Of a stretch of 59,154 nucleotides of DNA, positions 16,284 through 24,428 are shown in pieces. Source of the DNA: Xenorhabdus eapokensis (GTDB taxonomy: Bacteria; Pseudomonadota; Gammaproteobacteria; Enterobacterales; Enterobacteriaceae); NCBI RefSeq assembly GCF_001908105.1, contig NZ_MKGQ01000023.1, positions 1 through 59,154 on the forward strand, read 5' to 3'. Position 1 is the stretch's first letter, and every line of letters starts with the position of its first letter. The notes beneath the pieces were generated by a model. That model saw only the letters and a list, made by a program, of their open reading frames with translations, was not told where the DNA came from and ran no database searches. A program made the position numbers and the translations under genes.

Positions 16284-16777
16284 CCTTGTGCTCCTTTTAC
16301 AGAATAAAACTGACCATCCAGCCAGTAATGCCATTCATCCATCGGTTGTGTGAATGCGGTTAACTGCGCCTGGTCGAAAATAGCCGGGATTTGATGCAGA
16401 ACACGCGGATCGTAAAAACGCAACAGCGCGGTTTCCCCACTGTCAAGTTGAACATTCAGATAAGGTTCAAAATGGCGAGTAAGGGCATCCAATGACAACG
16501 GGGTATACAGCCATGACACCGCCGGATACGTTTTTTCCAATGTTAAAAATTGCTCCACAGAGCCAGTGTGACGCGTGGTATCAAACAACCACGGTCCGGC
16601 AAAAGCGATGGTTGAATCAGGAAAGCGCCTGAACAGCGGATTATTCCACCCTGCCACATAAGTGAATTCCTCGTTGAAAAGGCGTTCATACTGGAGACCA
16701 TCCACCAGCGCATATCTTTTGATATCGGGGTGTGTTTTTTGATATTCCTGCCATTTTTCCGGTGATACTGAGATCAT
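16280..16777 (-). CDS. DUF4123-family type VI effector adaptor
   Basis: The 165-residue protein fits DUF4123 (Tap/Tec adaptors): YALVDGLQYERLF near the start, then SWLYTPLSLDALTRHFEPYLNVQLDSGETALLRFYDPRVLHQI in the centre. Such adaptors bind the tip of a specific VgrG and an effector so that the effector is loaded; they are not exported. The start at 16777 overlaps the vgrG stop by four bases (ATGA) and has AGAGGGAA upstream. Its place between vgrG and the effector genes is the family's classic context. Confidence 0.85.
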   Translation of the reverse strand: MISVSPEKWQEYQKTHPDIKRYALVDGLQYERLFNEEFTYVAGWNNPLFRRFPDSTIAFAGPWLFDTTRHTGSVEQFLTLEKTYPAVSWLYTPLSLDALTRHFEPYLNVQLDSGETALLRFYDPRVLHQIPAIFDQAQLTAFTQPMDEWHYWLDGQFYSVKGAQG

Positions 16778-18795
16778 GATTTCCCTCTGATGACCATCGC
16801 TGAACCGTCTGATGCCGCTTTCATTAAGCAACTGATACAAATTTTTTCAAGGGGGGCGGTCAAGACAGTTTCTGTCGCCGCCTGTGCTACGTTGATTTGT
16901 TTGAGTTTGTCCAGCATATCCGGTAATTTGCCGCCCCAGCCGGAGCCATTACCCGGTGCGCCACTCCCCATGTTAACGACAGCACTGCTGGTGATCCCAC
17001 CCGCATCAATTTTCAGAAAATGCCCTGCGGCCTGAATGGTCAGTTCAGATCCCGCATCAATCACCACTTTGGCACCGGAACTCAGATGAATTTCATTACC
17101 ACTTTGTGTCAACAGGGCATCGTCTGCCTTGATATGAAATTTTTGTCCGGTTGACAACGAAATGTCATTGTTTGCCTGTACACGGTATTCATTATCAATA
17201 CGTAAATGCGCATCATTTTTAATATGGTGTGTGCGATTATGACCAATATTGCTGGTTTCATCATTGAGTACCTGGTTTTTCATGTCTTTTTGCGCATGAA
17301 TAAACACTTCTTCGCTGCCTTTCGCATCCTCAAAGCGCAGTTCGTTGAAGCCTTCGCCTTTGTGGGTTTTGGTTTTAAACGTGGTGCGGGTCTTGGCGGC
17401 GGGTAAATCCAGCGGCGGGCGGTTGACGGCGTTATAGACACTGCCGGTCACTATTGGCCGGTCAATATCGCCGTTAAGGTAAGAAACTATCACTTCCTGC
17501 CCGATACGGGGTATTGCCATAAAGCCAAAACCGTTGCCGTTCCAGCCCTGAGCCACCCGCACCCAGCAGGACGCACTGTCATCGGCTTTGTCGTAGCGGT
17601 TCCAGTGGAAATGGACTTTAATTGCGCCGTCTTTGTTAACGAAAATTTCTTCGCCTTCCGGTCCGACCACGGTGGCACTCTCATCACCATCCGCCAGGGG
17701 CTTATAATGAAACGGCGGGCGGTAATCGGCATAGCCATCGATAAAATTGAAATGATTGCTGAGGGTGGTGCCCTCGCCGCCACTGTCACCCAGTGCCTGC
17801 GGGCAGCGACCCTGATGGCTGATCCCGACAATCTGCCAGCAGGTATTGAGCGGGGTATGGGGATGGGCAACGATGTTAAAAATTTGTCCCGGCATCAGTT
17901 TGATGCAGTTACTTTTCCCGTTGCCACTCTGCATCTGGTTTTTCAGGGCTTCGTGGCGGTACTTAACGAACGGTTTAGCTTCGGCATCCTTCTGAAAACG
18001 GCCATAACTTTCGTAAACCGTATACGGCGTCAGTGTGCCAACTGCCTGATAGTCCGGGTTGCTTTCCAGATGGGAGAGCGCGTAAAACGGCCGTTCGGGA
18101 TTGAAATCCTTGTTGATGGTGCGTTGGGGCGTCATCCCCACCCCCAGGCGAACCTGATAAATCGTATCGATCCCGTGCGCCGTTTCCGGCTGGGCATTGT
18201 AACTGAGCGTCAGGTCTGCCGCCATAGGCAGGTGGCTGTCACTGAAAAACAGGGTTTCATCCTCAAACCAGAAACTGATCCCCTCTTCTGCGGCTAACCG
18301 GCAAAAAAAAGCATAATCGGACTCCCGCTTCTGGGTGATGTATTCCCTGCTTTGATGGGCATCTTCCAGCTTTGAATCAGCGCGAACATGATGTTTTTTC
18401 AGCAACAGCTTCATGATATCCGGCACACTTTGCCGGTGATAAATATGGCTGTCCTGATTGAGCGTCAGCCGCCAGAGGGAGGGGCGCACAGTGAAGGTAT
18501 ACAGCGTTTTGTTACCATCGGTGCCTACCCAATCTGCCTGGGCGATGATGCCGGTGACTTTGCGTTGCTCTGTTTCATCGTGAAACACCTGCAATACCGC
18601 TTGCTGCATCAGCAACGCGGTTAAATCAATTTCCGTCTTGGGTTTAAAGGGATTGTCGGGCAGGGACTGAACCAGCGTCAGGTTCAGGGTGAACAGCTCG
18701 GAAAGCCCTTCCCGCAGGGTAAAATCGGCTACCGCAAATGTCCCCTCAGGTAATCCCCCTATCCGGCAAACAAAGCGTAATCCACTTTTTAGCAT
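16774..18795 (-). CDS. vgrG: Type VI secretion spike protein VgrG
   Basis: The 673-residue protein is a full VgrG: gp27-like hub (about residues 1-370, with the YITQKRESDYAFFCRLAAEEGISFWFE segment), a gp5-like OB domain (about 390-480, SCWVRVAQGWNGNGFGFMAIPRIGQEVIVSYLNGDIDRPIVTG), and a C-terminal beta-helix (about 550-625). There is no extra effector domain, so cargo depends on PAAR proteins and adaptors. The start at 18795 has AAGGAAA upstream; a longer in-frame version would overlap tssF. It should form the trimeric needle tip of a type VI machine. The downstream adaptor overlaps by four bases. Confidence 0.95.
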   Translation of the reverse strand: MLKSGLRFVCRIGGLPEGTFAVADFTLREGLSELFTLNLTLVQSLPDNPFKPKTEIDLTALLMQQAVLQVFHDETEQRKVTGIIAQADWVGTDGNKTLYTFTVRPSLWRLTLNQDSHIYHRQSVPDIMKLLLKKHHVRADSKLEDAHQSREYITQKRESDYAFFCRLAAEEGISFWFEDETLFFSDSHLPMAADLTLSYNAQPETAHGIDTIYQVRLGVGMTPQRTINKDFNPERPFYALSHLESNPDYQAVGTLTPYTVYESYGRFQKDAEAKPFVKYRHEALKNQMQSGNGKSNCIKLMPGQIFNIVAHPHTPLNTCWQIVGISHQGRCPQALGDSGGEGTTLSNHFNFIDGYADYRPPFHYKPLADGDESATVVGPEGEEIFVNKDGAIKVHFHWNRYDKADDSASCWVRVAQGWNGNGFGFMAIPRIGQEVIVSYLNGDIDRPIVTGSVYNAVNRPPLDLPAAKTRTTFKTKTHKGEGFNELRFEDAKGSEEVFIHAQKDMKNQVLNDETSNIGHNRTHHIKNDAHLRIDNEYRVQANNDISLSTGQKFHIKADDALLTQSGNEIHLSSGAKVVIDAGSELTIQAAGHFLKIDAGGITSSAVVNMGSGAPGNGSGWGGKLPDMLDKLKQINVAQAATETVLTAPLEKICISCLMKAASDGSAMVIRGKS

Positions 18796-18826
18796 GATTG
18801 TTTCCTTAATTTTCGGTTTCATCTCA

Positions 18827-20599
18827 TTACATTTCACGGCGCAGCCCAAGTTGATGCGGAAATGCCCATAACGCCGTCTGTTCATCCTGGCGATAAATTT
18901 CCAGCATGATGAAGTTATCCCTGACAACAAAGCTCGCCAGCAGTTGGCTGATCACCTGGCAGAACTGGTACATGATGCCGTCATTTTCATAACAGGCCGG
19001 ATTAAGGTGCAAATGCAGGGTGTTGCCATTAATAACGCCCCCCAGTCTCCCAGGACCGTAGTCAAGGCGGCTGTCAAAATGGGCATCCAGACGGACAATC
19101 CCGTCAATATGTTGCTGTATCCGACGGCTGAGTGTGCGATCATGGCCGGTATAACAATCATACAAACGCAGAAAATCTTTCAGGGATTCAGTATTGAACA
19201 GCAAAAACGGCGTGTGGTTGAGCTTATCAATCAGCGCCCAGTCGGATTTTCCCATCACCATAGGCGGAAAATCCGGTGACACAGGGGTAATATTGCAGGC
19301 ACACAGATGAGCAGGCACCGATTCCTGGGATTCAGTGATCGTCCCAGGTCCCAATGTCATGGCCTGCGTATGGTAGCCGATGAAGTGTGCACAAACCGGT
19401 TGGGACGGCAGTTTGGTGGCCTCTTTTCCATCCGCCCCCAGAAAATAGAGCCGGTTCTGGATACGCCCAAGCAGATCGATGGCGAGCTGGGGTTGGAAAT
19501 AGAGATTATCGGGTTGTCCTTCATCACGCAGCCAGCCACTTTTTTCGCAGAACTGAGTCACCGGCTGGAAATGAGCGGTTTTAGCGTGAGATTGTTTTCC
19601 GCCGGGTTGTCTGGCCGTTTGGACATCCTGTAACCGAAATAACCGCTCCGTCTCTGATAACGGCAGGGGATAATGCGCGTGATTTTCCTCCAGCGGGATC
19701 GGCGGACTGACCATCGTATCCAGATGCACCGCGGGTACACAGCCTAGCTGGAACGCATCGCCCACCGTTTCCAGTGGCAGCTCGCCTTCCAGCCTGAATA
19801 CCAGTTCAAATGACCCGTCGCGGTTTAACGGCAATTCGCGGTAATCCCGCGCATCAAAGGTCATAAAATCAAAAACATGAGGCAGGCAATAGTATTCCGT
19901 CATCCGTTGCAGACGGTCAAAATGGTTATGGCTTGTGGGCAGTATACTGTGATGGTCATGGGCATCACACTTGTACAAACTGCTGTATCTGAGCCTTTTT
20001 TCTTCGTTTTGCGTGCGCAGGTAAATATTATCGAGGCGCCGTTCCAGCCACAAACTCAGTTGAGCCGCCCGCTCACGGTCTGTGCCGAGAAAAAATTGCA
20101 GTAATCCCACTTGCCAACGGTCTAAAACCGTGCCCGTTTGGCGCAATGTTACAATGATCTCGCTGTATTCCCGTGTTTTTTGGATCTGCTTATCCAGGAC
20201 AATGAGAGGCTCAATATGCAGGGGACGACAGGTGCGAAACCGTAACGTGTGTTCTCCCTCACCGGTGGTTATCGGGACGTTCTTAGGGATATCGACGGCA
20301 CCCTGATGAACGCTCTGATGGGGTGTGAATTGAATGATAGTCGTCGGTGGCACAGGGCGCAGGGTATGCGGCCAGATGCGACCCAACATGTCATGGGTAA
20401 CTTGCGAAAAATCGTCTTCAACGGTGCTGCGCAAGTTTGAAGATAGGAGTGCAGTACCTTCCAGCAAACGTTGGATATCCGGATCATTGGGATGCTCCAG
20501 AAACTTGGCTAAATGTGGATTTTCGGCGGCGGCCAACTTCATCTTTTCTCGCAGATAAGCCAGTTCTTGTAGGTACAGAGATTCCTTGTTGTTTTTCAT
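18827..20599 (-). CDS. tssF: Type VI secretion baseplate protein TssF
   Basis: The protein (about 590 residues) matches TssF: YLQELAYLREKMKLAAAENPHLAKFL at the N-terminus, DPDIQRLLEGTALLSSNLR, then TVEDDFSQVTHDMLGRIWPHTLRPVPP, and a C-terminal FMLE-type segment with CYENDGIMYQFCQVISQLL. TssF is a wedge component of the type VI baseplate and normally works with TssG, TssE and TssK. None of these is encoded nearby; vgrG follows directly after 31 bases. The start at 20599 is preferred over 20608. It appears full length. Being alone, it may replace the host's TssF in a chromosomal baseplate or be a relic. Confidence 0.92.
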   Translation of the reverse strand: MKNNKESLYLQELAYLREKMKLAAAENPHLAKFLEHPNDPDIQRLLEGTALLSSNLRSTVEDDFSQVTHDMLGRIWPHTLRPVPPTTIIQFTPHQSVHQGAVDIPKNVPITTGEGEHTLRFRTCRPLHIEPLIVLDKQIQKTREYSEIIVTLRQTGTVLDRWQVGLLQFFLGTDRERAAQLSLWLERRLDNIYLRTQNEEKRLRYSSLYKCDAHDHHSILPTSHNHFDRLQRMTEYYCLPHVFDFMTFDARDYRELPLNRDGSFELVFRLEGELPLETVGDAFQLGCVPAVHLDTMVSPPIPLEENHAHYPLPLSETERLFRLQDVQTARQPGGKQSHAKTAHFQPVTQFCEKSGWLRDEGQPDNLYFQPQLAIDLLGRIQNRLYFLGADGKEATKLPSQPVCAHFIGYHTQAMTLGPGTITESQESVPAHLCACNITPVSPDFPPMVMGKSDWALIDKLNHTPFLLFNTESLKDFLRLYDCYTGHDRTLSRRIQQHIDGIVRLDAHFDSRLDYGPGRLGGVINGNTLHLHLNPACYENDGIMYQFCQVISQLLASFVVRDNFIMLEIYRQDEQTALWAFPHQLGLRREM

Positions 20600-20984
20600 T
20601 TTTCTCACTCTTCCGTTTTCGATTAATTATTAATCGGCACTTCATCGATAATATTTATAAAAAAATGAGTGAAGGGCTGCACTCGATATCTTACAGATTT
20701 AATTATTAATTTCTTTAATAATATGCAAAATTTGGTCATTTCAGACGAATACTGAATGAGAAAGAATAGAACCACATTATCATGAAAGTTAAACTGTAAG
20801 TTTCTGCTCATTTAGATGGCAAGCGGAGCAAGGATATTCCGATAACAATAGAATCATCGCTGAAAAGAAAACTCGATATTATCGAATCAGCTACAACAGA
20901 ACGTTCTTTATTCTCCCCCTCCGAGAAATAATTATGAGCGTTTATCCGGTTCTCTAAATAGCTTTTCAAAATGATAGGAGTACT

Positions 20985-21013
20985 CCTTACCCCGCGTGAC
21001 ACGCGGGGTAAGG
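20985..21013. repeat. 29-base near-perfect palindrome
   Basis: CCTTACCCCGCGTG and its exact complement are separated by a single A. There is no T run beside it, so it is not a standard terminator. A related, shorter stem (TTACCCGCT) forms the higBA terminator at 5271. Confidence 0.8.
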
Positions 21014-21235
21014 AACGCCGCATGCTGATACTCTCACTATTATGAAAAGGTATATAGAAGGATGGTCGAGTATTAGAGTTAACATTCAATGGAGGCTTAT
21101 TTTTCAATGGCGGGACGGAGCTGCACACGATATATACCTAGATCCTCATAAATATTAAATAAACACCCCCGCCACAAGTGGCAGGAATTCAACTTAAAGA
21201 GATTTAACAGAGGGCATAATGGATGGTAAAAGTAT

Positions 21236-21331
21236 GTGAAAAGATCGTTACTATTTAAAGCCGTTGCACTGGAAGGAAACAAAGTCGATTGCGGTTGCCC
21301 ATCAGGGTGTACACTTGTTGCTACTGCGTAA
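21236..21331 (+). pseudogene. C-terminal remnant of a PAAR-like gene
   Basis: A 31-codon plus-strand frame ends with AVALEGNKVDCGCPSGCTLVATA, the pattern of the last strand pair of PAAR proteins (xxALEGDxxxCGCxxGxxLVA). Upstream in the same frame is a stop codon and no PAAR N-terminus. It is oriented opposite to the type VI genes beside it. Probably a decayed piece of an older spike gene. Confidence 0.45.
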
Positions 21332-21339
21332 AAGCTATC

Positions 21340-21362
21340 AGGGGGCATCGCGTAAGCCCCCT
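21340..21362 (-). terminator. Hairpin after the 254-aa gene
   Basis: AGGGGGC and GCCCCCT pair with a nine-base loop just beyond the stop of the minus-strand gene at 21375. The minus-strand tail (GATAGCTTTT) is weakly T-rich, so this is a fair but not strong intrinsic terminator. Confidence 0.5.
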
Positions 21363-21374
21363 ATTAGTGACCGG

Positions 21375-22139
21375 TTACTCTCCAGCATCTTCTTGCGACA
21401 TAACCCTATCATCCGGCTCTGGCGCACTGTCACGCTTGTATTCAGCCACCTGAGTCACCAGCATTAACTTCGCTTTTTCAACGGCCAATAGCTTTTGTTC
21501 GTCAGGAACGCCAATCACCGCATATTGATCCAGTTCAGCGGCGCGGACACAGTACGCCCAGAAATCTGGTTCTTGTTTAATGACTTCCGCTATTTGGGGT
21601 GAGATGAAAACCACATCATAGCTATCCATATCATGTTGAAAATACAAATATGCCATACGGCCAATTCCGGCTTGCATTAAGCCATTATGTACGATGGCTT
21701 CTGCCATATTTTCAGACTGAGTAACGCAGAATTCAGGCAATTTGTGCTGAAAAGCCGTGGTAACAGGAATACCGGTAGATGCACCATTGGAGGAGACACG
21801 CCATTGCCCCACCAGCGCACCGTTTGCCGTGACAATCGGATTAATCGTCATCGGGTACTGGCGCATGATAACGCGCGTGAATAGCTCGTTATTCATGGGA
21901 TTGTAGCAAGGACAGCTGTACTGCTGCATTAAGACTTTTTCCCGTTCCCAGTCCTGTTCTTTGACAATGATCCAATCAAGCCCGTTAGGGGATTTCATTA
22001 TGGCATCCCCTTCATCGGTCATGCCTTCCAGCTTTGAGCCTGTCAGTAACGCGGTGGCGATGTTGAGATCAAAAGTCGCGTAGTTACCTTCTTCACTCCG
22101 GTTAAGCGTGAAATTATCCGCCAGAATATACCTTCTCAT
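21375..22139 (-). CDS. Unknown protein, 254 aa, paired with the dUTPase-like gene
   Basis: No family is recognised. The protein is mixed alpha/beta and soluble, with a hydrophobic run near YLYFQHDMDSYDVVFISPQIAEVI (about residues 170-195). A CPCYNP motif near residue 80 has two close cysteines. The start is ATG at 22139 (or GTG at 22142), 12 bases after the upstream dUTPase-like gene, so the two form an operon. A hairpin follows the stop. Homologues of this type are usually found in phages; a virion or nucleotide-metabolism role cannot be chosen from sequence. Confidence 0.6.
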   Translation of the reverse strand: MRRYILADNFTLNRSEEGNYATFDLNIATALLTGSKLEGMTDEGDAIMKSPNGLDWIIVKEQDWEREKVLMQQYSCPCYNPMNNELFTRVIMRQYPMTINPIVTANGALVGQWRVSSNGASTGIPVTTAFQHKLPEFCVTQSENMAEAIVHNGLMQAGIGRMAYLYFQHDMDSYDVVFISPQIAEVIKQEPDFWAYCVRAAELDQYAVIGVPDEQKLLAVEKAKLMLVTQVAEYKRDSAPEPDDRVMSQEDAGE

Positions 22140-22151
22140 CACTATTTACCC

Positions 22152-22691
22152 TTATTTATCAGCCTTTGATTTTGACGTTTTGTCTTTCTCTGCTGAACGG
22201 GGTTCACTCTCAGCGGGGTTATCGATGCTGGTGGTCTGATCCGCTGCCTGTTCTGTTTTTTTCAGTTCAGCGAATTTTTCCTCAGTGACATCTTCAAACG
22301 ATGCCTTGGTCACTGTTTCAATCAAGCCCTGAGCAACACACATGCCCTCTCTGAAGGTCAGACGGTTCGCTCCTGATTCAACAACCAGCTTAATGACGAT
22401 TTCATCATGATAATCAGAATTGATAATACCGACACACTCGGCAGGGCGGGCATGATGCTTTTGTCCGAGGTCTTTGTGCGCATATATTTTCATGCAATAC
22501 CCTTCAGGAATAGCGACTTTTATCCCCGTTCTGATGTAGTAAGCGAGGTGTGACCTGCCATCGTCGATATTCGTATATAACTGGTAATCGACGGCGTTCA
22601 GGTCGAACCCCGCTGAACCCTCAGTGTGATAGGTAGGGATAACTGCTTTGGGATGTGTACGGCAAATAACGACAGGCACTGGTTTAGCCAT
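22152..22691 (-). CDS. dUTPase-fold protein lacking the canonical catalytic Asp
   Basis: The 179-residue protein has the trimeric dUTPase layout: motif 1 AGFDLNA (27-33), a central RTGIKVAIPEGYCMKIYAH segment (54-72), motif 3 GIINSDYHDEI (88-98), and an AQGLIE stretch (120-125). Two essentials look wrong: motif 3 has Asn91 where active dUTPases usually have Asp (IDSDY), and the C-terminal Gly-rich motif 5 is replaced by a Lys/Glu/Ser tail. It may not hydrolyse dUTP, and could instead bind nucleotides or act as a regulator, as some phage dUTPases do. AGGAG lies upstream of the start. Confidence 0.7.
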   Translation of the reverse strand: MAKPVPVVICRTHPKAVIPTYHTEGSAGFDLNAVDYQLYTNIDDGRSHLAYYIRTGIKVAIPEGYCMKIYAHKDLGQKHHARPAECVGIINSDYHDEIVIKLVVESGANRLTFREGMCVAQGLIETVTKASFEDVTEEKFAELKKTEQAADQTTSIDNPAESEPRSAEKDKTSKSKADK

Positions 22692-23125
22692 GATATAAAA
22701 CTCCTATAGGAAACTGACTCTATTTGAGTTCATATTAGAATTGAGCTTTAATTTAAAAGTAAATTAAGAACATACGCTTTATAGAACTTATCAGGAGCCA
22801 AGAGCAAGATTATGACTAAAAATAAAAAAATTTGTTGAAGATATGATTCGTTTGCGTGGTACGTATTGGTATGGTGGTAGAAATTTGTGGTGATATTAGG
22901 ACTATTACGGGAATAAGTAGAAGTGCAAATATCGACGTTCTGTTCTAGTTGGAGTTATGTTTACAGGGCGCGAGCATGGTTTGATTGGATATTTATTCTA
23001 AAAATTTAAATTTTGTTCTAAAAGTTGAAAAGCAATAATTACGATTATGAAGGCATTTCGACACAATACAAACCACTTTCCTTAGCGGCTTGAAGAAGGA
23101 CATCGTTACACTTAATACTATATAG
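22692..23125. other. 434-base stretch with decayed coding traces
   Basis: No intact gene. On the plus strand, 22812-22940 holds short open pieces in alternating frames (a TYWYGGRN piece and an ITGISRSANIDVLF piece) separated by stops, as expected of a decayed gene. On the minus strand, a short frame near 23045-23115 ends in AAKESGLYCVEMPS. I cannot name either source. Confidence 0.4.
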
Positions 23126-23494
23126 CTAGGTATGAGCCTTTATTATATGAGTCAATAAAAGACGAGCAACTGTTACAAATTTTTGCTTAACTTCTTTAGA
23201 CAAAAACCATGAACGTCCTTCTTGTTCATAGTCAAATTTATTTGATAACAACCAGAAAATACATATAGTTGTCGGCACTATTTTTTCATGGTCATCATAT
23301 GATTTAATAATGTCTTCAATTTTTTGGGCTAAATCACTGGGATAATCAAACTGCCACGGTAAATCGCTCAAAGTTCTACCAATAATACTCTCTAAGATAT
23401 CTTTATTAATATTTTCATCACTATCATATATCAATGTATCGTCACGGAGCATTTTTTCATAACTACGTAATTTATCTTTATCGCTATCATACAT
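23126..23494 (-). CDS. Small unknown protein, 122 aa, downstream of an XRE regulator
   Basis: No family is recognised. The N-terminus is acidic; the central part has LPWQFDYP followed by helices, TTICIFWLLSNKF and a C-terminal helix. It follows the XRE gene at 23513 by 18 bases and is probably co-transcribed. By eye it shares a loose pattern (LPW, then C-I-F, then an aromatic/Glu-Gly-x-Ser segment) with the 93-aa product of 23981-24262, which suggests distant paralogues. Function unknown. Confidence 0.55.
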   Translation of the reverse strand: MYDSDKDKLRSYEKMLRDDTLIYDSDENINKDILESIIGRTLSDLPWQFDYPSDLAQKIEDIIKSYDDHEKIVPTTICIFWLLSNKFDYEQEGRSWFLSKEVKQKFVTVARLLLTHIIKAHT

Positions 23495-23512
23495 AAGTGT
23501 TAACCTATTTAT

Positions 23513-23788
23513 TTAATGCATGCATTCATTCTTTATCGTTTTTTTTGGGATGGCTACATCTCCAAAATAAAGAAAACAATCCGTAAAAAACCATTCAAGT
23601 GGAGTATCTAATACTATCGCAATCCGAAAAAGTTGAGCCGCAGATATTTGACGCACGCCTTTTTCACACCTTAAGAGCTGTGGTTGAGATACGCCAATAC
23701 TTTTAGATAAGGATAGCATACTCAACTTTAATACCCTTCTACGCATTCTGATACGATTTCCAATGGCAATTGATAGATTTTTATTCAT
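23513..23788 (-). CDS. XRE-family transcriptional regulator, 91 aa
   Basis: A helix-turn-helix of the Cro/C1 type spans about residues 18-40 (LKLSMLSLSKSIGVSQPQLLRCEKG), followed by ISAAQLFRIAIVLDTPLEWFF, typical of small phage repressors. It should bind operator DNA as a dimer. It leads a two-gene unit with the 122-aa gene. Together with the divergent XRE gene at 24.4 kb it may form part of a lysogeny or plasmid-control switch, which is an inference from location. Confidence 0.75.
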   Translation of the reverse strand: MNKNLSIAIGNRIRMRRRVLKLSMLSLSKSIGVSQPQLLRCEKGVRQISAAQLFRIAIVLDTPLEWFFTDCFLYFGDVAIPKKTIKNECMH

Positions 23789-23980
23789 TAGGTTTTATCT
23801 CACAGGTAATTAAAATAAATCTCTAAAAATTATTTCCCACTTACCTTTCACTCAACAGGTAATAACAAATAAATACAATCCTCATCACTGCATGACTACT
23901 ATCGTATGAATCAATAATTGCGAGAACTCATTGCAACCGTATTTTCAAGAAAGCTCTTATCAACATGTTCACTGCGTTGA

Positions 23981-24262
23981 CTACTCATATTTATTATCTG
24001 ACTTATGGCAAGATATAGAATAAAAAAACTCTATCACTTCTAAGGCCACTAGATCGTATTTGTATAATAAGAGATCTGAATGGCCTTCATCACGAAATAC
24101 CTTTATCAGAATAAAGATACAAGAGAGCCCCGCCAAAACTGGATCTTGAGAAACGGAAATACGTGCAGCAATTTGACTGGACAACCTCGAAACATTTTCA
24201 GACGACCAAGGCAATCCTCTTAAAAACTCAATTTCTTGAAAGTATGGGATATTCTTAACCAA
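23981..24262 (-). CDS. Small unknown protein, 93 aa
   Basis: No family is recognised. The sequence is helical and hydrophobic in its centre (VLAGLSCIFILIKVF, about residues 41-55) but not a clear membrane anchor. It is divergent from the XRE gene at 24429 and shares the promoter region between them. It resembles the 122-aa product of 23126-23494 in its LPW start and following helices, so both may belong to one accessory family linked to the XRE genes. Confidence 0.5.
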   Translation of the reverse strand: MVKNIPYFQEIEFLRGLPWSSENVSRLSSQIAARISVSQDPVLAGLSCIFILIKVFRDEGHSDLLLYKYDLVALEVIEFFYSISCHKSDNKYE

Positions 24263-24390
24263 AATAAACCTCTTGATTTAGCTTTAATATTAAATGTCAA
24301 ATAGTTACATCTGTTATAATTTTATTTTTTTATTTTAAAATTCCCTGGTGATTAGAACGAATTTTAAGAGTAAAGCGCAAATGATAGTGT

Positions 24391-24425
24391 CTCTTTAAGA
24401 TACCCAGAATCTATTTAAGATCCCT
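24391..24425. promoter_or_regulatory. Pair of direct repeats, probable repressor operator
   Basis: CTCTTTAAGATACCC (24391) and CTATTTAAGATCCCT (24411) are direct repeats exactly 20 bases apart, two helical turns, just upstream of the XRE gene at 24429 and in the divergent intergenic region. Two dimers could bind on one face of the helix. Autoregulation by the XRE protein is inferred. Confidence 0.5.
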
Positions 24426-24428
24426 GTT

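Larger units (their letters stand above)
20600..21339. other. 740-base stretch with no firm intact gene
   Basis: Two frames of 83 and 106 codons on the minus strand here lack ribosome binding sites and resemble no protein I know, so I leave them out. The stretch holds a 29-base palindrome (20985-21013) and a PAAR-like remnant (21236-21331). Confidence 0.5.

Noticed and set aside
17605..18297. 230-codon plus-strand frame
   Set aside because: It lies wholly antisense to vgrG, has no ribosome binding site, and its sequence looks like a shadow of VgrG codons.
11324..20599. A complete type VI secretion system
   Set aside because: TssB, TssC, TssE, TssG, TssJ-TssM, Hcp and ClpV are not encoded in the window.
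20808..21348. Two minus-strand frames of 106 and 83 codons upstream of tssF
   Set aside because: No ribosome binding site, low-complexity Ser/Pro/Leu composition, and one crosses the palindrome and a PAAR-like remnant; probably chance frames.
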